This document shows positions 30,661 through 32,163 of a stretch of DNA of 32,163 bases, piece by piece (the first letter of the stretch is position 1; the number at the start of each line of letters is the position of its first letter). This stretch comes from Alistipes sp. (GTDB taxonomy: Bacteria > Bacteroidota > Bacteroidia > Bacteroidales > Rikenellaceae). Location: positions 57,479 through 89,641 of the forward strand of contig JAJQCA010000076.1 in NCBI GenBank assembly GCA_021202985.1, read 5' to 3'. The notes under the pieces are model-generated. The model saw nothing but the letters and a program-made list of their open reading frames with translations, did not search any database and was not told where the DNA came from. Both the position numbers and the translations under genes were made by a program.

Positions 30661-31957
30661 GATAATCGAATGTATAGCCGTTGCAGTGACCTTTGTGGGG
30701 GGTGGTCATCCGGCCGCGGCCACCGCACACCCGGCCGGATTCGCAACGGCTGCCCATAACACCGATACGACGGAAATTAACGCCACAGCTTCGCTCTTCG
30801 GCGGCCCTACCCTTCACGTCACGCCTGCGGCGTACCTGCAGATGGTACTTAACCGGAACCACGGACTTGCCGCAGAGAATTTCCGCGGCTCCATAGCCGA
30901 AGCCGAGCTTAAGGCGGCCAAAGTCGTAAACGACCCGGAACTGACTTTCGAAGGTTCCAAGGAGGTCTATTCGCTCGAACTGGGCTACACCGTAGAGTTC
31001 GGCCGCAAACGCGGCGCCCGGATACGCCAGGCCCGCACGTTCGCCGAAATGGAACGGCACGAAGTGGACCTCTACGCCGCCGAACTGCGGTTGGCCGCGG
31101 CCGAAGCCTACATCGAAGCCGTGGCGGAGGCCGAAATGCTGGAGGTGCGGCGCAGTTCGTACCGCTATATGCTCGAAATGAGCCGCTCGGACAGCCTGCG
31201 GTATCGTGCCGGGGAGATAACCGAGAACGACGCCCGGCAATCGTCGCTCGAGGCGCGGACCCTGCTCGGCGAGGTATACCGGCAGGAGGGCGCCTACATG
31301 GCGTCGCTGGTGGTGCTCGGGTTCTACGCCGGGGTGGGAGCCGACACCCTGCTGCTGCCCGTGGGCGAGGTACGCGCCGATATCGACGCGGCTCCGCTGC
31401 CGTTGCTCATTGAACGGGGGCAGGAGGGGCGCGTCGAGACGGCCCTGGCCAACCTGGGTGTGGAGATGGCCCGGCGGGAACTGGCCGTCGCCCGGTCCGA
31501 ACAGAAACCCGACGTGGACCTCTTTATCGGGTACGAACGCGATTGGAAAGGCATGCTGCCCCGCAAGCATATGCTTACCGGAGGGGTTACCATTCCGCTG
31601 AAATTCTCGTCCGCCAATAAGGGCTCCGTCCGTGCGGCGTCGCTGGCCGTGGGGCAGGAAGTCCGCGCGGAAACGGGCGTACGGGCGGAAATCGAGGCCG
31701 AAATCGCGGCGGCGTACCACCTCTACAACGCCGCCCTCAGAAACTACGACCACTACCGCTCCGGCATTATGGACGAAGCCCGCCGGGTACTGGAAGGGTT
31801 CGTGTACGGCTACCGGGCCGGCGAAACCGATATACTGGAAGTGCTGATTGCGCAGAGGACCTACAACGAGACCCGCGAACAGTACATAGAATCGCAGAAA
31901 GAGGCCCGGCTCGCCGCGGTGAACCTGCTCTACGCCTGCGGGATGGAACTTTTCTGA
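30638..31957 (+). CDS. TolC-family outer-membrane efflux channel
   Basis: This 439-aa protein has an N-terminal hydrophobic signal (ECIAVAVTFVGGGHPAAATAHPA, shown here in part as a description of residues 11-33) without a lipobox Cys. It contains the two outer-membrane-efflux repeats: first AYLQMVLNRNHGLAAENFRG... AEAYIEAVAEAEMLEVRR, second VETALANLGVEMARRELAVA... TDILEVLIAQRTYNETREQY. Long alpha-helical stretches give the periplasmic tunnel, and beta segments (LELGYTVEF; LTGGVTIPLKF) the barrel. It completes the efflux complex with the adaptor and pump. Its ATG lies inside the end of the pump gene; a second ATG follows at 30641. A terminator follows 35 bp after the stop. Confidence 0.9.
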   Translation: MMKPNRNRIIECIAVAVTFVGGGHPAAATAHPAGFATAAHNTDTTEINATASLFGGPTLHVTPAAYLQMVLNRNHGLAAENFRGSIAEAELKAAKVVNDPELTFEGSKEVYSLELGYTVEFGRKRGARIRQARTFAEMERHEVDLYAAELRLAAAEAYIEAVAEAEMLEVRRSSYRYMLEMSRSDSLRYRAGEITENDARQSSLEARTLLGEVYRQEGAYMASLVVLGFYAGVGADTLLLPVGEVRADIDAAPLPLLIERGQEGRVETALANLGVEMARRELAVARSEQKPDVDLFIGYERDWKGMLPRKHMLTGGVTIPLKFSSANKGSVRAASLAVGQEVRAETGVRAEIEAEIAAAYHLYNAALRNYDHYRSGIMDEARRVLEGFVYGYRAGETDILEVLIAQRTYNETREQYIESQKEARLAAVNLLYACGMELF

Positions 31958-31991
31958 AAGGGACTGATTCCGGTATGAGTCTTCTTCGACC

Positions 31992-32023
31992 GGGGCGGCA
32001 CGTTTAAAAAACGTTGCCGCCCC
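31992..32023 (+). terminator. terminator of the metal-efflux operon
   Basis: GGGGCGGCA (31992-32000) pairs with TGCCGCCCC (32015-32023), and CGTT with AACG continues inside with one bulged T. It is followed by TCTGTTTG, a weak T-run. It lies 35 bp after the TolC-like stop. Confidence 0.7.
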
Positions 32024-32095
32024 TCTGTTTGACCGTGCCCGGTCGCTCCCCCGCCGATCCGCGGAACCCGGTTAAACAGGGCAAATACGGTTGCG

Positions 32096-32163
32096 TGTCG
32101 GGCGGCCATGTCGGGCGGCCATGTCGGGCGGCCATGTCGGGCGGCCATGTCGGGCGGCCATGT
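32096..32163. repeat. 13-bp perfect tandem repeat, cut by the window end
   Basis: TGTCGGGCGGCCA is repeated without change at 32096-32108, 32109-32121, 32122-32134, 32135-32147 and 32148-32160, with a further TGT before the window ends. The true copy number is unknown. Confidence 0.95.

Overview
The window looks like chromosomal DNA of a gut Bacteroidales bacterium. A Rikenellaceae/Alistipes-like host is my best guess, by inference. The reasons are GC-rich coding sequence, several TAnnTTTG-type (-7) promoters, a small Hc1-type histone-like protein, type V (FimA/FimB/Mfa) pilus lipoproteins, FISUMP domains and a Bacteroidetes-type tyrosine recombinase. No rRNA, tRNA, CRISPR array or insertion sequence was recognised.

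Layout. 1-160: two degenerate copies of a dispersed intergenic repeat. 253-429 (-): histone H1-like protein with its own promoter and terminator. 689-2266 (+): overlapping operon of a lipoprotein-type peptide deformylase, a four-cysteine TSCPD protein and a sirtuin. 2267-2732: gap with a 12-bp minisatellite. 2733-5115 (+): AbgT-family transporter overlapping a VanW-like protein. 5182-6129 (-): frameshifted pentapeptide-repeat pseudogene and a small BamE-like lipoprotein. 6447-16723 (+): the main system, described below. 17221-18408 (+): Gfo/Idh/MocA oxidoreductase whose 3' end runs into a 12-copy array of a roughly 44-bp repeat. 19010-19519 (-): cupin. 19688-21553 (+): ABC-F ATPase. 21594-22958 (-): aldehyde dehydrogenase. 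23149-25806 (+): MgtA-type P-type ATPase. 25845-26220: A/C-rich low-complexity tract. 26317-31957 (+): heavy-metal RND efflux operon (adaptor, CzcA-like pump, TolC-like channel). The window ends inside a 13-bp tandem repeat.

Most interesting system: a fimbrial locus that appears to be under an invertible-promoter switch. A tyrosine recombinase gene is followed at once by a 281-bp segment (7711-7991) bounded by perfect 17-bp inverted repeats. Inside it, next to the left repeat, a consensus TACCTTTG promoter element points left, away from the pilus genes. In this orientation transcription would meet the left repeat, which on that strand is a hairpin followed by a T-run, that is, an intrinsic terminator. 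Inversion would aim the promoter through the right repeat, which lacks a T-run, into a small winged-helix-like gene, a 43-aa ORF, a FimA/Mfa1-like fimbrillin, a FimB/Mfa2-like anchor and two large FISUMP-type tip proteins. The recombinase gene is itself out of frame at a C6 tract, so this copy is either a broken switch locked OFF or one with a second, slippage-based control.

Other regulatory structure: four TTCTAA hexamers at an exact 11-bp period sit upstream of the mgtA-like gene at the place a tandem-binding OmpR/PhoB-type regulator would occupy. There is also a G10 tract in the cupin/ABC-F intergenic region and a 16-bp palindrome upstream of the small lipoprotein promoter.
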